Source: Lachnoclostridium sp. An76 (lineage in GTDB: Bacteria; Bacillota; Clostridia; Lachnospirales; Lachnospiraceae). From it: 64,000 nt of DNA. The stretch lies in the NCBI RefSeq assembly GCF_002161355.1, contig NZ_NFHL01000002.1, forward strand, positions 124,001-188,000, written 5' to 3'. Both the position numbers and the translations under genes were made by a program. Below are positions 44,569 through 53,844 of the stretch, piece by piece (the stretch's first letter is position 1; each line of letters starts with the position of its first letter). The notes beneath the pieces were generated by a model. It ran no database searches and was not told the origin of the DNA. It saw only the letters and a list, made by a program, of their open reading frames with translations.

Positions 44569-44611
44569 CATTTGCAGTTCTTCTTTATTTTAGCGTTCTT
44601 TCTTGCATTTT

Positions 44612-45595
44612 TCACAAATCTTTTTCCGGCATTTTGTATAAATTGCCTCTGTATTCTTTCGGGCTCATCCCGTACCGCTCGCGGAACTTCCTGTAAAAAT
44701 AGCTCGTATTGTCATAGCCCACGGACTCGATGATGTCTGTCACCGGGATCCGGCTGTTCCCCAGGAGATACACTGCCTGCTGCATCCGCTTCTCCTGGAG
44801 CAGTTCCTTATAAGTCCTGCCCGTTCTCCTGCGGATCTCCCGGCTCAGCCAGTATACGTCGTATCCCATCTGCTCCGCCAGCTCGGAGAGAGTCCCGTTC
44901 TTATAATGCTCCCCGATATAACTGAGCACTGCCGCTGTGATCTCATTGTCAAACTTCCGCCCGCCGGACTCCATCTTGTCCATGCAGTCCAGAAGCTGGA
45001 GTAAAAGGAGGCCCATGGTGATCTGCGTACAGCTCCGCTTGTTGGACGAATCGTAAAAGATCGTCCACACCATGTTTTCTATCAGATTCTGCACCGGCAG
45101 GATGTCCGCCACATGAAAATACATCCACCCCGTCTCCCCGTCCCGCCCGCAGAGCGCGCCGACAAGGAAATCCCGGAGCTGGTTTTCTTCCTTCCCCATC
45201 ATCTCAAACGCCGTATCAAGGAATTCCGGCAGGATGATAAAATTCACCGCAATATCATCTCTCCCGGCAGGCAGGATCTCCTGGACCGCGTTCTGGTTCA
45301 GGAAGAGCAGATCTCCCTCCTTTAACACAACCTCGCGCCCGTTCAGGATATGGGTCGTACTGCCCTGGCACATATAGATCACTTCGATATAATTATGGGT
45401 GTGCTCCGGGAAATGAACGAACCTCGTATGCGGACGCACCTGAATAAGCTTCCCCCTCTGGAGAAGCTTACCGCTGTCAATGACCATGTCCTTCTTTTCT
45501 GTGTAAATCTGCGGGTCGATCTCCTGCCGTCCGTCGAGGATCCTCTGTTCCTCTTCCGTGATGACCGAGAGCTCCCTGAGCAATTCCTGATGCAT
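44612..45595 (-). CDS. AraC-family regulator with cupin sensor
   Basis: 327 residues from 45595 (MHQELLRELSVITEEEQRIL); the frame is open to 45658 but lacks an SD there. N-terminal cupin: RFVHFPEHTHNYIEVIYMCQ, then HILNGREVVLKEGDLLFLNQ. C-terminal double HTH: TLSELAEQMGYDVYWLSREI and VTDIIESVGYDNTSYFYRKF, ending RYGMSPKEYRG. Immediately upstream of rhaB, so a rhamnose/fucose-responsive activator of rhaB and the isomerase is likely. Confidence 0.88.
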   Translation of the reverse strand: MHQELLRELSVITEEEQRILDGRQEIDPQIYTEKKDMVIDSGKLLQRGKLIQVRPHTRFVHFPEHTHNYIEVIYMCQGSTTHILNGREVVLKEGDLLFLNQNAVQEILPAGRDDIAVNFIILPEFLDTAFEMMGKEENQLRDFLVGALCGRDGETGWMYFHVADILPVQNLIENMVWTIFYDSSNKRSCTQITMGLLLLQLLDCMDKMESGGRKFDNEITAAVLSYIGEHYKNGTLSELAEQMGYDVYWLSREIRRRTGRTYKELLQEKRMQQAVYLLGNSRIPVTDIIESVGYDNTSYFYRKFRERYGMSPKEYRGNLYKMPEKDL

Positions 45596-45696
45596 CCTGC
45601 TGCCTTTCATTCCATAATGCGGCCGCACAGCGCTGTTTACCGGGGATCCGGCAGACATTTGCCATGCAGTTTATTTACCATGCAGTTTCCGTGGTT

Positions 45697-46485
45697 TTAC
45701 CGGGCAGCATCGATCTCCTGCGCAAGCGCCATGTATTCCTTCGCGCTCCGGCTCCCCTTCTTATACGCTATGACCGGGGCATTATTATCCTGCGACCACT
45801 CGATCCCGCTGTCCACACGGATGTAGGTGTCAAACACCTTCACATCATCCAGCTCTTTCAGCGTATCAAGTGTCTGGCGGAAATAATTCTTCCTCGTGTC
45901 TACCTTTGTGATCACAATGCCGCCCAGCTTCAGGTCCGGGGCGATCTCCTTTACGTCGTCCAGGAATTCAAACATATTCCCCAGGCCAAAGAGCCCCCAG
46001 GGAGAAGCCTCCACCGGGATGATGATCTCATCCGACGCACAGAGGATATTCATCACCCATCCGCCCAGCGTAGGCGGGGCATCGATCAGGATATAATCAT
46101 ACTCTCCCGACTCCCGGGTCATTTTAAGCCCTTTTTTCAGGATGTACTCTCTCTGCCACTTTGTGAACAGTTCATATTCTATGGAGCTCATCAGCGTGGA
46201 GGACGGGATCAGGTCCAGCCCCTCGTAGGGCGTGTGTACGATATACTCCGCCAGATCATCCTGCCTGCGGATCCCTTCGTAAAGATTTTTATCTCCCTGT
46301 GCAAACCCCAGCACAGTATCCTCATCAAAAAGGGAAAGGGAAAGGTTCATCTGCATATCCCCGTCGATCAGGAGCACCCTGTGCCCTGCCTGTGCCAGAG
46401 CGTACCCCACATTGGAACACGTCGTTGACTTCCCGCTCCCTCCTTTGTTATTCGCAAAACAGATTACTCTTGTGCCTGTCCCCAT
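45697..46485 (-). CDS. ParA/Soj-family ATPase
   Basis: 262 residues with the deviant Walker A NNKGGSGKSTTCSNVGYALA, VLLIDGDMQMNLSL and LIDAPPTLGGWVM. It is shorter than plasmid ParA proteins and has no ParB partner beside it, so partition is not implied; orphan ParA proteins position protein complexes. McdA-type ParA ATPases space carboxysomes, but this one is outside the BMC operon and no McdB-like protein is seen, so a BMC link is only a possibility. Confidence 0.85.
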   Translation of the reverse strand: MGTGTRVICFANNKGGSGKSTTCSNVGYALAQAGHRVLLIDGDMQMNLSLSLFDEDTVLGFAQGDKNLYEGIRRQDDLAEYIVHTPYEGLDLIPSSTLMSSIEYELFTKWQREYILKKGLKMTRESGEYDYILIDAPPTLGGWVMNILCASDEIIIPVEASPWGLFGLGNMFEFLDDVKEIAPDLKLGGIVITKVDTRKNYFRQTLDTLKELDDVKVFDTYIRVDSGIEWSQDNNAPVIAYKKGSRSAKEYMALAQEIDAAR

Positions 46486-46524
46486 CTGCCGCCCGTCTCC
46501 TTTCCTTGTATCCAGCCATCTTTC

Positions 46525-47103
46525 TTATACTTTCTCACTTTTCATCCACTCCGTATGCGCCGACCCCGGTCCGAAATTCTTATCAATAAGCCGGCAGTAT
46601 TCCTCAAATGCCGGCACGCCGGAGAACCGTTCCTCCAGCACATCCCGTATGCCTTTGTAGTACCACGCCAGGGCCGCTTTGCTCTGCATGCGGAACCGCG
46701 CCCAGAGTGCGTCCCCCTCCTTCGGGTAATCGCGGTCGATATCGCGCATATTGGAAAGCTTGTCCGCAAGCCCGATCATCTGCACTTCCACCGGTGCGTC
46801 TTTCAGCCGGCTGATCGTCGCGCCTTTGCGCTCTTCCCATGTCTTCGACTTATCCTCGCTCTCCTGGGCGACCATGTCCGCCACGCGGCTCCCGAACCGG
46901 AGCTTTAACACATCCCATGTGATCCCGCGGCAGTCCTCGATCGTATCGTGCAGCACGGCAGCGCAGATCACCTCCTCATCCTTTGTCATCGTGGACACGA
47001 TATCCGCCACCTCGATGGGATGGACGATATAGGGCCGCCTCGTCCCTTTGCGAAACTGTCCCTCGTGTGCCTTCGCTGCAAACTCCATCGCGTCATTGAT
47101 CAT
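46525..47103 (-). CDS. HD-domain (p)ppGpp hydrolase-like protein
   Basis: 192 residues from 47103 (MINDAMEFAAKAHEGQFRKG) behind GGAGG; the longer frame from 47154 lacks an SD. The domain is the SpoT/MESH1-type HD hydrolase: RRPYIVHPIEVADIVSTMTK, AAVLHDTIEDCRGITWDVL, then SDK-like ADKLSNMRDI. No synthetase domain. It may degrade (p)ppGpp or another nucleotide. 40 bp upstream of the ParA gene, possibly co-transcribed. Confidence 0.85.
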   Translation of the reverse strand: MINDAMEFAAKAHEGQFRKGTRRPYIVHPIEVADIVSTMTKDEEVICAAVLHDTIEDCRGITWDVLKLRFGSRVADMVAQESEDKSKTWEERKGATISRLKDAPVEVQMIGLADKLSNMRDIDRDYPKEGDALWARFRMQSKAALAWYYKGIRDVLEERFSGVPAFEEYCRLIDKNFGPGSAHTEWMKSEKV

Positions 47104-47224
47104 GTTCTGCCCTCCACCGGCTGTCCCTGCCTCAAAACAATCTTCAGATGTCACGGCCGTCCGGCTCCGTCTTCTGCCGGGCTGTCCATGTAAATTTTAG
47201 CACAGGGCGGCGGCAAGTACAATA

Positions 47225-47263
47225 AAAAAGGGCAGAACCTGCCGTTCAGATCCTGTCCTTTTT
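47225..47263 (-). terminator. Terminator after the PL11 gene
   Basis: Arms aaaaagggcag (47225-47235) and ctgtccttttt (47253-47263), 11 bp with one wobble; T-run when read leftward. It lies 33 bp after the lyase stop. Confidence 0.75.
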
Positions 47264-47295
47264 CCATCTAATGTGTAATTTTATACCGCCGGGAT

Positions 47296-50200
47296 TTATC
47301 CGCGCTTTCTCCTGTATGCCAGGACTCCGCCGGATACCAGCACTGCCGCCGCCATCACCGCGAGAACACTCCAGATCGCCGACATATCATCCCCTGTCTG
47401 CGCAGCCTTCCCGCTGTCCGGCTTAGAAGTATCCTTATCCGGTGTATCTGACGGATCCTGAGTCTGACCGGAACCGCCTGCCGGTTTCAGGTCTTCAAGC
47501 GCACCCGCCAGAGCAGCGAATGCCGCGTCGATCTCCTCCTGGGCAGATGCATTTGCCAGAGCGTCTTTTGCCGCTGCCAGGGCTTCCTGGAGCGCCTGCC
47601 AGCTCTCAGCCGTATAGTCTGAAGAGTCAAGCCCTTCCGCCGCACTGACCGCATCTTTCAGCTCGTCTGTGTTCAGCTCCGGCTGTTCCGGCTCTTCCAC
47701 GACTTCGCCCTGACGGTTGTTTACGATATCCAGCGTCGGCACCGGCACATTCATCAGATCCTCGTCAAATCCGATATAGAAGCTGGTTGTCGGCGGCTGA
47801 TTGTAGCCTGTCGCCTCGCACGCCACCTGAGTCCTGTACTGAGTATCGTGCATCAGTGTGTACAGGCGGTAGTCTGTCAGATCTGTCGTCGTGTAAATAC
47901 GGATCGCATTTCCGTCTGCCGTCCTCCACGCCGCCTCTTCTCTCCAGTCGCCGAAAATATCCGCCTGGAAGCATGGATTTCCTTTGGTGCCGTTATTGGA
48001 GTATACTTCATCTGATTCCAGAAGCACTTCCTCTTTCTCTGTCTCCCAGTTCCACTTGGAAATATTTACGGAAACCGGCTTGTCATCATAGGTATGATCC
48101 AGGATCTCTCTTCCCAGATCGCCGTCCCACCAGATCATGAAGTTTGCCGCCGGGATGGTCTCCGAGATCAGTTCTCCGTCCTGAGAGACAAGTCTTCCGG
48201 ATCTTGAATTCCATGTATTCGTGCCAACCGCCCAGGACTCTGCTCCTTCATATCGCGGATCGATGTCTCCGGTCGCGCCTCTTCCTGTGTCATCTGTCGT
48301 CGGAAGAGCAAACTGGTAATCACCGGTCTCCGCATCGTGCATTTCCACTCCTGCATCCCACGGATGATTCTCATGTACCATAAAGATTTCCAGTCCCGGA
48401 TTTTTCAGATTGAAGTCGCTGACGCGCTCTGCATCCCCGTGTCCGCCGTGGCGGTCGCCTTTCTGGCTGAGCGAATAGAGAAGAGTACCGTCATGATCGA
48501 TGGTAGCCGACCCGTAAACGACTTCCTGGCATCCATCCCCATCCACATCCGCAGATGTAAGGGAATGCGCGCCCTGTCCGTAAAGCGCTGCACTCTCCTC
48601 ATCATTTGAGTCGATCTTCCAGCGCTGGACCAGTTTATCATCTACTACATCATATGCGCATACCACTGCGCGCGTATAATATCCTCTTGAGAAGACCGCG
48701 CTCGGATGTTCTCCGTCCAGGTATGCAACCCCTGCCAGGAAACGGTCTACACGGTTTCCGTATTTGTCGCCCCAGGAAGCCACATCTCCTCTGCCCGGGT
48801 CATAATCGACCGTATCAAGAGCTTCTCCGGTCTCACCGTCAAACAGAGTCAGGTACTCCGGACCGTCCAGGACATATCCGTTTCTCTCATATACAAGTCC
48901 GGCAGATGACGTCTCGCCCTTTACCGAACGGTAGTCAACCACTTCCTCTGTACCGTCTATCGGATTGCCCTTACCGTCCACAGTCCCGTCTGCGGTCTTG
49001 CAGATCACTTCCGCTTTGCCGTCGCCGTCGAAATCATACACCTGGAACTGTGTATAATGTGCGCCGGAACGGATATTGATGCCGAGGTCGATCCGCCACA
49101 GCAGAGTCCCGTCAAGCTCGTAGCAGTCGATATATACCGGTGATGTATATCCCTCTTCGGAATTGTCATGAGACAGCCCGTCCCATTTTACAAAAAGCTC
49201 ATACTCTCCGTCGCCGTCCGCATCCGCGATATTTGTGTCATTCGGCACATACTCATACTCTGCGGTCAGCTTGTCGTCATGATACGGCTCCGGTTTCTGG
49301 AGCGGCACTTCCATATACTGGTCAGACCACGGCGTCACCGGCTCGCACGCCTCATACACCTTGCCGCCGATCACCGCCTGAACGCTGTACTCAGATTCCG
49401 GGGTGCCCTCTGTATCCAGATAGTTTGAATTTTCATCGGAGCCGATCTCTTTGATCACCTCGCCGTCTCTGAGGATCCGGTAGGTAGCTCCCTGCGCATA
49501 TTCATCGCCCGGGATGCGGAAGCTTACGAACACTCCTTCTGAAGTGTTGACCGCAACCAGGCCTCTGTCCAGATATTCCGCCTGGGCATTGATCACTGTG
49601 CCGATCTCGGCAGCCGCCGCTTCAGATGCCTCGGATTTTCCGCCGGCTCCGACCGCGACTACCTTAAACCAACGGTTGATATGCGTGGATTTTTCGTATG
49701 TATAGGAAGTTTCTGCCGTCTTGCCCGCGAGAGCATAGCCGTCCGTCCCTTCCAGGTCCGTCCTGTTGCGGTCAGACCAGTACACCTCGTATTCTACCGC
49801 ATTCTCCACAGGCTCCCATGTAATGACAGTCGCTTCTTCCGTCACTGCCGCCTCTACGCCTGTCGGCGCTGCCGGAGCTGACGCTGATGTATCCTGTACC
49901 GTTACATTAGCTTCTACGCTCGCCGCTGATTCGATCCCTGTAGCGCTGACAGCCTTTACCGTGTATGTATAGCTGCCCAGAAGCTCCACGTCTTTGTCAA
50001 TATATCCTGTGGAGTCAGAGCTTCCGATCTTCTGGATCACATCTCCCACATTGCGGTATACATTGTAAGAAACCGCACCGTCCACAGCGTCCCAGGAAAG
50101 GTTCACCTGCATAAGATCCAGGTCTGCCTGCGCTTTCACGTTTTCCGGCGCTGCGATAGAGCCGATGATGATGCCGTTCACACGGCCGTCGCCTGAAAAC

Positions 50201-50748
50201 GCCATGTTCATCTGGCCGTCCGTGATCTCCACATTGTCAATGGTCATGATCCCATACTGAGTTTTCCCGGGATTGAGGCTTCCCTCATACTCATCCTCGA
50301 TCACCACGTTCGTCGTGTTGGAATTCGTAGAGCCGATGACAAACTGCACTGTATAGACACCGTTCTCCACGTCAACTGCGAATTCCCTGCCCTTCAGGAT
50401 CGCAAAGTCTGTATACACTTCCTCCGGGATCGAAAATTCCGGGTTATTTCCCACAGACTCTGTCCTTCCTTCTACTTTTGCTCCGGTATCCACGATCCCG
50501 TATCCCTTTTCCGCCGAATAAGTATACCCTGTCGCAGATGATCCGCCTTTCTTATTGACCGTGATCCCTGTCCAGCCGTCTGCTGTCTCGCTGCCTTCAA
50601 TATTGAAGTCAAACTTCCATTCCCCGGCTCCGGCTCTGGTCTGCGCCAGTTCTTCCGCAGAAACCGCTGCCGGAAGCGCCGAAGAGAGAACTACAGCCGC
50701 AGCCAGGAACGCCGCTCCGAGTTGCTTTGTCGTTTTCTTCACTTTCAT
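47296..50748 (-). CDS. Sortase-anchored PL11 rhamnogalacturonan lyase
   Basis: 1,150 residues. Signal peptide (1-31), a beta-rich carbohydrate-binding-like N-terminal domain (about 45-200), two or three Fn3 domains (about 200-470), then a PL11 lyase (about 480-1045) with calcium-binding DADGDGEYELFVKWDG, VYDFDGDGKAEVICKTADGT and DVDGDGCQEVVYGSA repeats and FGDWREEAAW. A FIVAR helical domain (about 1052-1112) precedes the cell-wall signal QTGDD, a hydrophobic helix and YRRKRG. It cleaves the rhamnose-galacturonate backbone of RG-I outside the cell. Catalysis by beta-elimination yields unsaturated galacturonate ends. Confidence 0.92.
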   Translation of the reverse strand: MKVKKTTKQLGAAFLAAAVVLSSALPAAVSAEELAQTRAGAGEWKFDFNIEGSETADGWTGITVNKKGGSSATGYTYSAEKGYGIVDTGAKVEGRTESVGNNPEFSIPEEVYTDFAILKGREFAVDVENGVYTVQFVIGSTNSNTTNVVIEDEYEGSLNPGKTQYGIMTIDNVEITDGQMNMAFSGDGRVNGIIIGSIAAPENVKAQADLDLMQVNLSWDAVDGAVSYNVYRNVGDVIQKIGSSDSTGYIDKDVELLGSYTYTVKAVSATGIESAASVEANVTVQDTSASAPAAPTGVEAAVTEEATVITWEPVENAVEYEVYWSDRNRTDLEGTDGYALAGKTAETSYTYEKSTHINRWFKVVAVGAGGKSEASEAAAAEIGTVINAQAEYLDRGLVAVNTSEGVFVSFRIPGDEYAQGATYRILRDGEVIKEIGSDENSNYLDTEGTPESEYSVQAVIGGKVYEACEPVTPWSDQYMEVPLQKPEPYHDDKLTAEYEYVPNDTNIADADGDGEYELFVKWDGLSHDNSEEGYTSPVYIDCYELDGTLLWRIDLGINIRSGAHYTQFQVYDFDGDGKAEVICKTADGTVDGKGNPIDGTEEVVDYRSVKGETSSAGLVYERNGYVLDGPEYLTLFDGETGEALDTVDYDPGRGDVASWGDKYGNRVDRFLAGVAYLDGEHPSAVFSRGYYTRAVVCAYDVVDDKLVQRWKIDSNDEESAALYGQGAHSLTSADVDGDGCQEVVYGSATIDHDGTLLYSLSQKGDRHGGHGDAERVSDFNLKNPGLEIFMVHENHPWDAGVEMHDAETGDYQFALPTTDDTGRGATGDIDPRYEGAESWAVGTNTWNSRSGRLVSQDGELISETIPAANFMIWWDGDLGREILDHTYDDKPVSVNISKWNWETEKEEVLLESDEVYSNNGTKGNPCFQADIFGDWREEAAWRTADGNAIRIYTTTDLTDYRLYTLMHDTQYRTQVACEATGYNQPPTTSFYIGFDEDLMNVPVPTLDIVNNRQGEVVEEPEQPELNTDELKDAVSAAEGLDSSDYTAESWQALQEALAAAKDALANASAQEEIDAAFAALAGALEDLKPAGGSGQTQDPSDTPDKDTSKPDSGKAAQTGDDMSAIWSVLAVMAAAVLVSGGVLAYRRKRG

Positions 50749-50851
50749 ATCCTCCTCAATGATTTATTAAAAGTTTCCATGTTTTAGTATAATTTATATA
50801 GTATTTGTAAAAAATGGAAAAACAAGACAATCGGATTGAACAAAACCTACA

Positions 50852-50936
50852 AAAAGGGACACCCTGAAACCGGATTGGGGACGTAGTAAAATTCGATTTT
50901 ACTACGTCCCCAATCCGGTTTCAGGGTGTCCCTTTT
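50852..50936. terminator. Exceptionally long perfect hairpin
   Basis: 41-bp perfect arms (50852-50892 and 50896-50936) with a 3-nt loop; each arm begins/ends with aaaagggacaccctgaaacc. It ends 50936, where the downstream isomerase gene's stop lies, and follows the promoter region of the PL11 gene (50749-50851). It probably terminates the isomerase gene transcript. Confidence 0.85.
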
Positions 50937-51754
50937 CAACATTTCTCCCAAAGTTCGTGCATATATCGTATATCTTTCTGCGCTGTCTCCGGGTTCAGCT
51001 CTTCCCTTACGATGACGATATCCGGCTTATTCGCCTTCAGCCAGCGGATGATCTCCCCGTACTGTATCACGCCTTCTCCCAGACACACCGGGCAGTATTC
51101 TCTGTTCTCGCCGAGTACAAAGTCTTTCATATGGATGGCTTCGATCTTATCTCCCAGCTCGGAGAACCACTGCTTCCAGTATGCGTCCTGGTCGATCTCC
51201 GGATATTCCAGCACATTTGCCGGGTCGAAGATCATCTTCAGCCGGGAACTGTCCATCTTGTCAAAGACCATTGCCGTTGTCTCCAGGTCTTTGAGGGGAT
51301 GCCAGTACACGGGCTCGATGGCCATATCAACGCCCAGGCGCTCTGCCTCCTCCACGAGGCGTGCGATGCTGTCCATCATATACGGATGCCAGATCTTCTT
51401 TTCTTCCTCTGTCAGATGGGGGTAAGCTGTCTCGGAGCCGACAATGGACGCGCCCAGCGTCTTGTTAAAGGCAAGACATTTTTTAAATGTATCCACCGCG
51501 TTTTTTCTTACATCGTCATCCGGATTTCCCAGGTCCATGTAGCAGCCGAGGATATGGATCTTTACTCCTTCTTTTTCAAAATTCGAACGGATCCGCTCTA
51601 TGATCTCAGGCGTAACCTCATCGTAGGAATTGATCTCTGTGAAGCCTTTTGGCAGCACGAGCTGCGCCGCGTCGATCCCCTCGGACTTTAAAAGTCCTGC
51701 CAGGCGGTCTATGGGCTGCTTCCCGTAATCATGTGTCCTTGCTGCGATCAGCAT
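50936..51754 (-). CDS. TIM-barrel sugar isomerase/epimerase (AP-endonuclease-2 family)
   Basis: 272 residues with the xylose-isomerase-like barrel: GSETAYPHLTEEEKKIWHPY, then VDMAIEPVYWHPLKDLETTA, KMIFDPANVLEYPEID with Asp-Pro-Ala-Asn, and AIHMKDFVLGEN. Metal-binding Glu, Asp and His are in their usual places. Family members act on ketoses, inosose or uronate derivatives. In a Kdu operon it may act on a uronate-derived ketose. The exact substrate is not predictable. Confidence 0.8.
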   Translation of the reverse strand: MLIAARTHDYGKQPIDRLAGLLKSEGIDAAQLVLPKGFTEINSYDEVTPEIIERIRSNFEKEGVKIHILGCYMDLGNPDDDVRKNAVDTFKKCLAFNKTLGASIVGSETAYPHLTEEEKKIWHPYMMDSIARLVEEAERLGVDMAIEPVYWHPLKDLETTAMVFDKMDSSRLKMIFDPANVLEYPEIDQDAYWKQWFSELGDKIEAIHMKDFVLGENREYCPVCLGEGVIQYGEIIRWLKANKPDIVIVREELNPETAQKDIRYMHELWEKC

Positions 51755-51866
51755 ATGTTTTTCTCCTTCCTGCCGTCATAACAGCATTTCCAAAATTATT
51801 TATATACCGCACAGGGGCACGCTTCCGGCGCACCCCTGATGTAATGGTCTGTATCTTATTTAAAAA

Positions 51867-52658
51867 TTACGGCTGTTTTCCGATGTAAGCGAGGATACCG
51901 CCGTCTACGTAAAGGATGTGTCCGTTTACGAAGTCAGAAGCATCGGAAGCGAGGAACACTGCCGGTCCCTGAAGGTCTTCCGGGTTGCCCCATCTTGCAG
52001 CCGGTGTCTTGGATACGATGAACTGGTCAAACGGATGTCTGCTTCCGTCCGCCTGGCGCTCACGCAGCGGAGCTGTCTGAGGTGTCGCGATGTATCCGGG
52101 TCCGATGCCGTTGCACTGGATGTTGTACTCGCCGTACTCGGAGCAGATGTTTCTTGTGAGCATCTTCAGTCCGCCCTTTGCAGCAGCGTAAGCGGATACC
52201 GTCTCGCGTCCGAGCTCGCTCATCATGGAGCAGATGTTGATGATCTTTCCGTGTCCCTTCTCGATCATTCCCGGGATAACTGCCTTGGAAACGATGAACG
52301 GAGCGTTCAGGTCTACATCAATGACTTTGCGGAATTCATTTGCCTCCATCTCGAGCATTGGCTTTCTCATGATGATGCCGGCGTTGTTTACAAGGATATC
52401 GATCACTCCGACTTCCTCGTTGATCTTAGCGACCATAGCCTTTACCTGCTCCTCGTCCGTCACGTCGCACACATAGCCGTGAGCCTCGATGCCAGCCTCT
52501 TTGTAGGAAGCAAGTCCCATGTCAACTTTTTCCTGATTGATATCATTGAAGCAGATCGTTGCGCCCGCCTCAGCGTAAGCAGATGCGATACCAAATCCGA
52601 TCCCGTAGGATGCGCCTGTTACAAGTGCGATTTTTCCTTCCAGTGAAAAGTTTACCAT
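51867..52658 (-). CDS. kduD: SDR dehydrogenase, KduD/gluconate 5-dehydrogenase type
   Basis: Reduces 2,5-diketo-3-deoxygluconate (DKII) to KDG in unsaturated-uronate breakdown, or 5-ketogluconate. 263 residues: VTGASYGIGFGIASAYAEAG (coenzyme site), NNAGIIMRKPMLEMEANEFR, catalytic Ser and Y-x-x-x-K in MMSELGRETVSAYAAAKGGL, and the substrate loop IATPQTAPLRERQADGSRHP. Placed next to kduI, which favours the KduD role. Confidence 0.85.
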   Translation of the reverse strand: MVNFSLEGKIALVTGASYGIGFGIASAYAEAGATICFNDINQEKVDMGLASYKEAGIEAHGYVCDVTDEEQVKAMVAKINEEVGVIDILVNNAGIIMRKPMLEMEANEFRKVIDVDLNAPFIVSKAVIPGMIEKGHGKIINICSMMSELGRETVSAYAAAKGGLKMLTRNICSEYGEYNIQCNGIGPGYIATPQTAPLRERQADGSRHPFDQFIVSKTPAARWGNPEDLQGPAVFLASDASDFVNGHILYVDGGILAYIGKQP

Positions 52659-52787
52659 TTTTATCTCTCCTTTTCTCTTTCCTGATTATTGTGTTTCTTC
52701 GGGAAACCCGCCCGTATACCGGCAGGTCTTCCGCTAAAAGCCCCGTTCCCCGGGAACTTTTATTTCATAATTTATCACAGTTCCCTG

Positions 52788-53651
52788 TTATCTCAGATCC
52801 TTGTTATCGATGTTGTCCATATCGCCGTAGTCCTGGTTCTCGCCGCACATTCCCCAGATGAATGTGTAAGCCCTGGAACCACATCCTGAGTGGATAGACC
52901 AGCTCGGCGAGATGACAGCCTCTTCGTTGTGCATGATGATGTGTCTTGTCTCCTGCGGCTCGCCCATGTAATGTACAACGAACGCATCGTCTTCCATGTC
53001 AAAGTACAGATATACTTCCATACGTCTGTCATGTGTGTGCGCAGGCATTGTATTCCATACGCTTCCCGGAAGGAGCTTTGTCAGGCCCATTGCAAGCTGG
53101 CAGCTCTGCACCTGTCCTGTCACGATATATTTGTTGATCACTCTGTGGTTGGAATCTTCCAGTGTTCCCATCTCTACTTTGTTCTCGTCTTTGACGATCA
53201 CAACGCCCTCTTCCGGCTCGCCTTCCAGCTTAATGTGCACGGTCGGGTACTCTGTGTGCGCCGGGCAGCTGTTCAGGTAGAATTTCGCCGGGTTGGAAGC
53301 ATCCTTGCTCTCGAAGGAAATGTCCTTTGAGCCGCGTCCGATATACATACCATCGCGCGCATTGATCTCATATACGCGTCCGTCAACTGTAACAATACCG
53401 TCTCCTCCGATATTGATCAGTCCCATCTCTCTTCTCTGAAGGAAGTACTCAGCCCTGAGCTCGTCCCCTGCTGTCAGGTCCAGTTTCTCATTTACCGGCA
53501 CAGCCGCTCCTGTGATGATACGGTCAATGTGGCTGTACACAAGATTGATCTTGTCCGCCTGGAACAGATCCTGGATCAGGAACTCCTCTCTCAGTCTGTC
53601 TGTTGTATAGTGCTTCACGTCTTTCGGTGAAGCTGCTGTCCTTACATCCAT
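52788..53651 (-). CDS. kduI: 5-dehydro-4-deoxy-D-glucuronate isomerase
   Basis: Converts the linear product of unsaturated galacturonate (DKI) to DKII, one step after the lyase. 287 residues; starts MDVRTAASPKDVKHYTTDRL, the family N-terminus; zinc-binding cupin PAHTHDRRMEVYLYFD and WSIHSGCGSRAYTFIWGM. Divergent from an AraC gene and upstream of kduD. Confidence 0.95.
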   Translation of the reverse strand: MDVRTAASPKDVKHYTTDRLREEFLIQDLFQADKINLVYSHIDRIITGAAVPVNEKLDLTAGDELRAEYFLQRREMGLINIGGDGIVTVDGRVYEINARDGMYIGRGSKDISFESKDASNPAKFYLNSCPAHTEYPTVHIKLEGEPEEGVVIVKDENKVEMGTLEDSNHRVINKYIVTGQVQSCQLAMGLTKLLPGSVWNTMPAHTHDRRMEVYLYFDMEDDAFVVHYMGEPQETRHIIMHNEEAVISPSWSIHSGCGSRAYTFIWGMCGENQDYGDMDNIDNKDLR

Positions 53652-53844
53652 GATGATTCTCCTTTCATTTTTTCAGTTCTGTTTTATTGTTCTAAGCATA
53701 GTATAGCATTCGCTTTATTCCATGTCTTGTGTTTTTTTGATATAAATATTGAAAATTCTGAACAGCCCATTTATAATTATGGCATATCATACAGCTGTTA
53801 CGGCAGAAACAGCGCCAAAACACGTTCAAAGGAGGACTTCGCCC
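53652..53844. promoter_or_regulatory. Divergent kduI/AraC control region
   Basis: About 190 bp, AT-rich. The kduI SD (GGAGAATC) lies beside its start and the AraC SD is at 53830-53836 (aggagga). I cannot assign -10/-35 boxes with confidence on either side. Confidence 0.4.

Noticed and set aside
45697-46485. ParA as a compartment-positioning (McdA-like) protein for the BMC
   Set aside because: It is 6 kb from the BMC operon, no McdB-like partner is visible, and orphan ParA proteins are common; kept only as a possibility.
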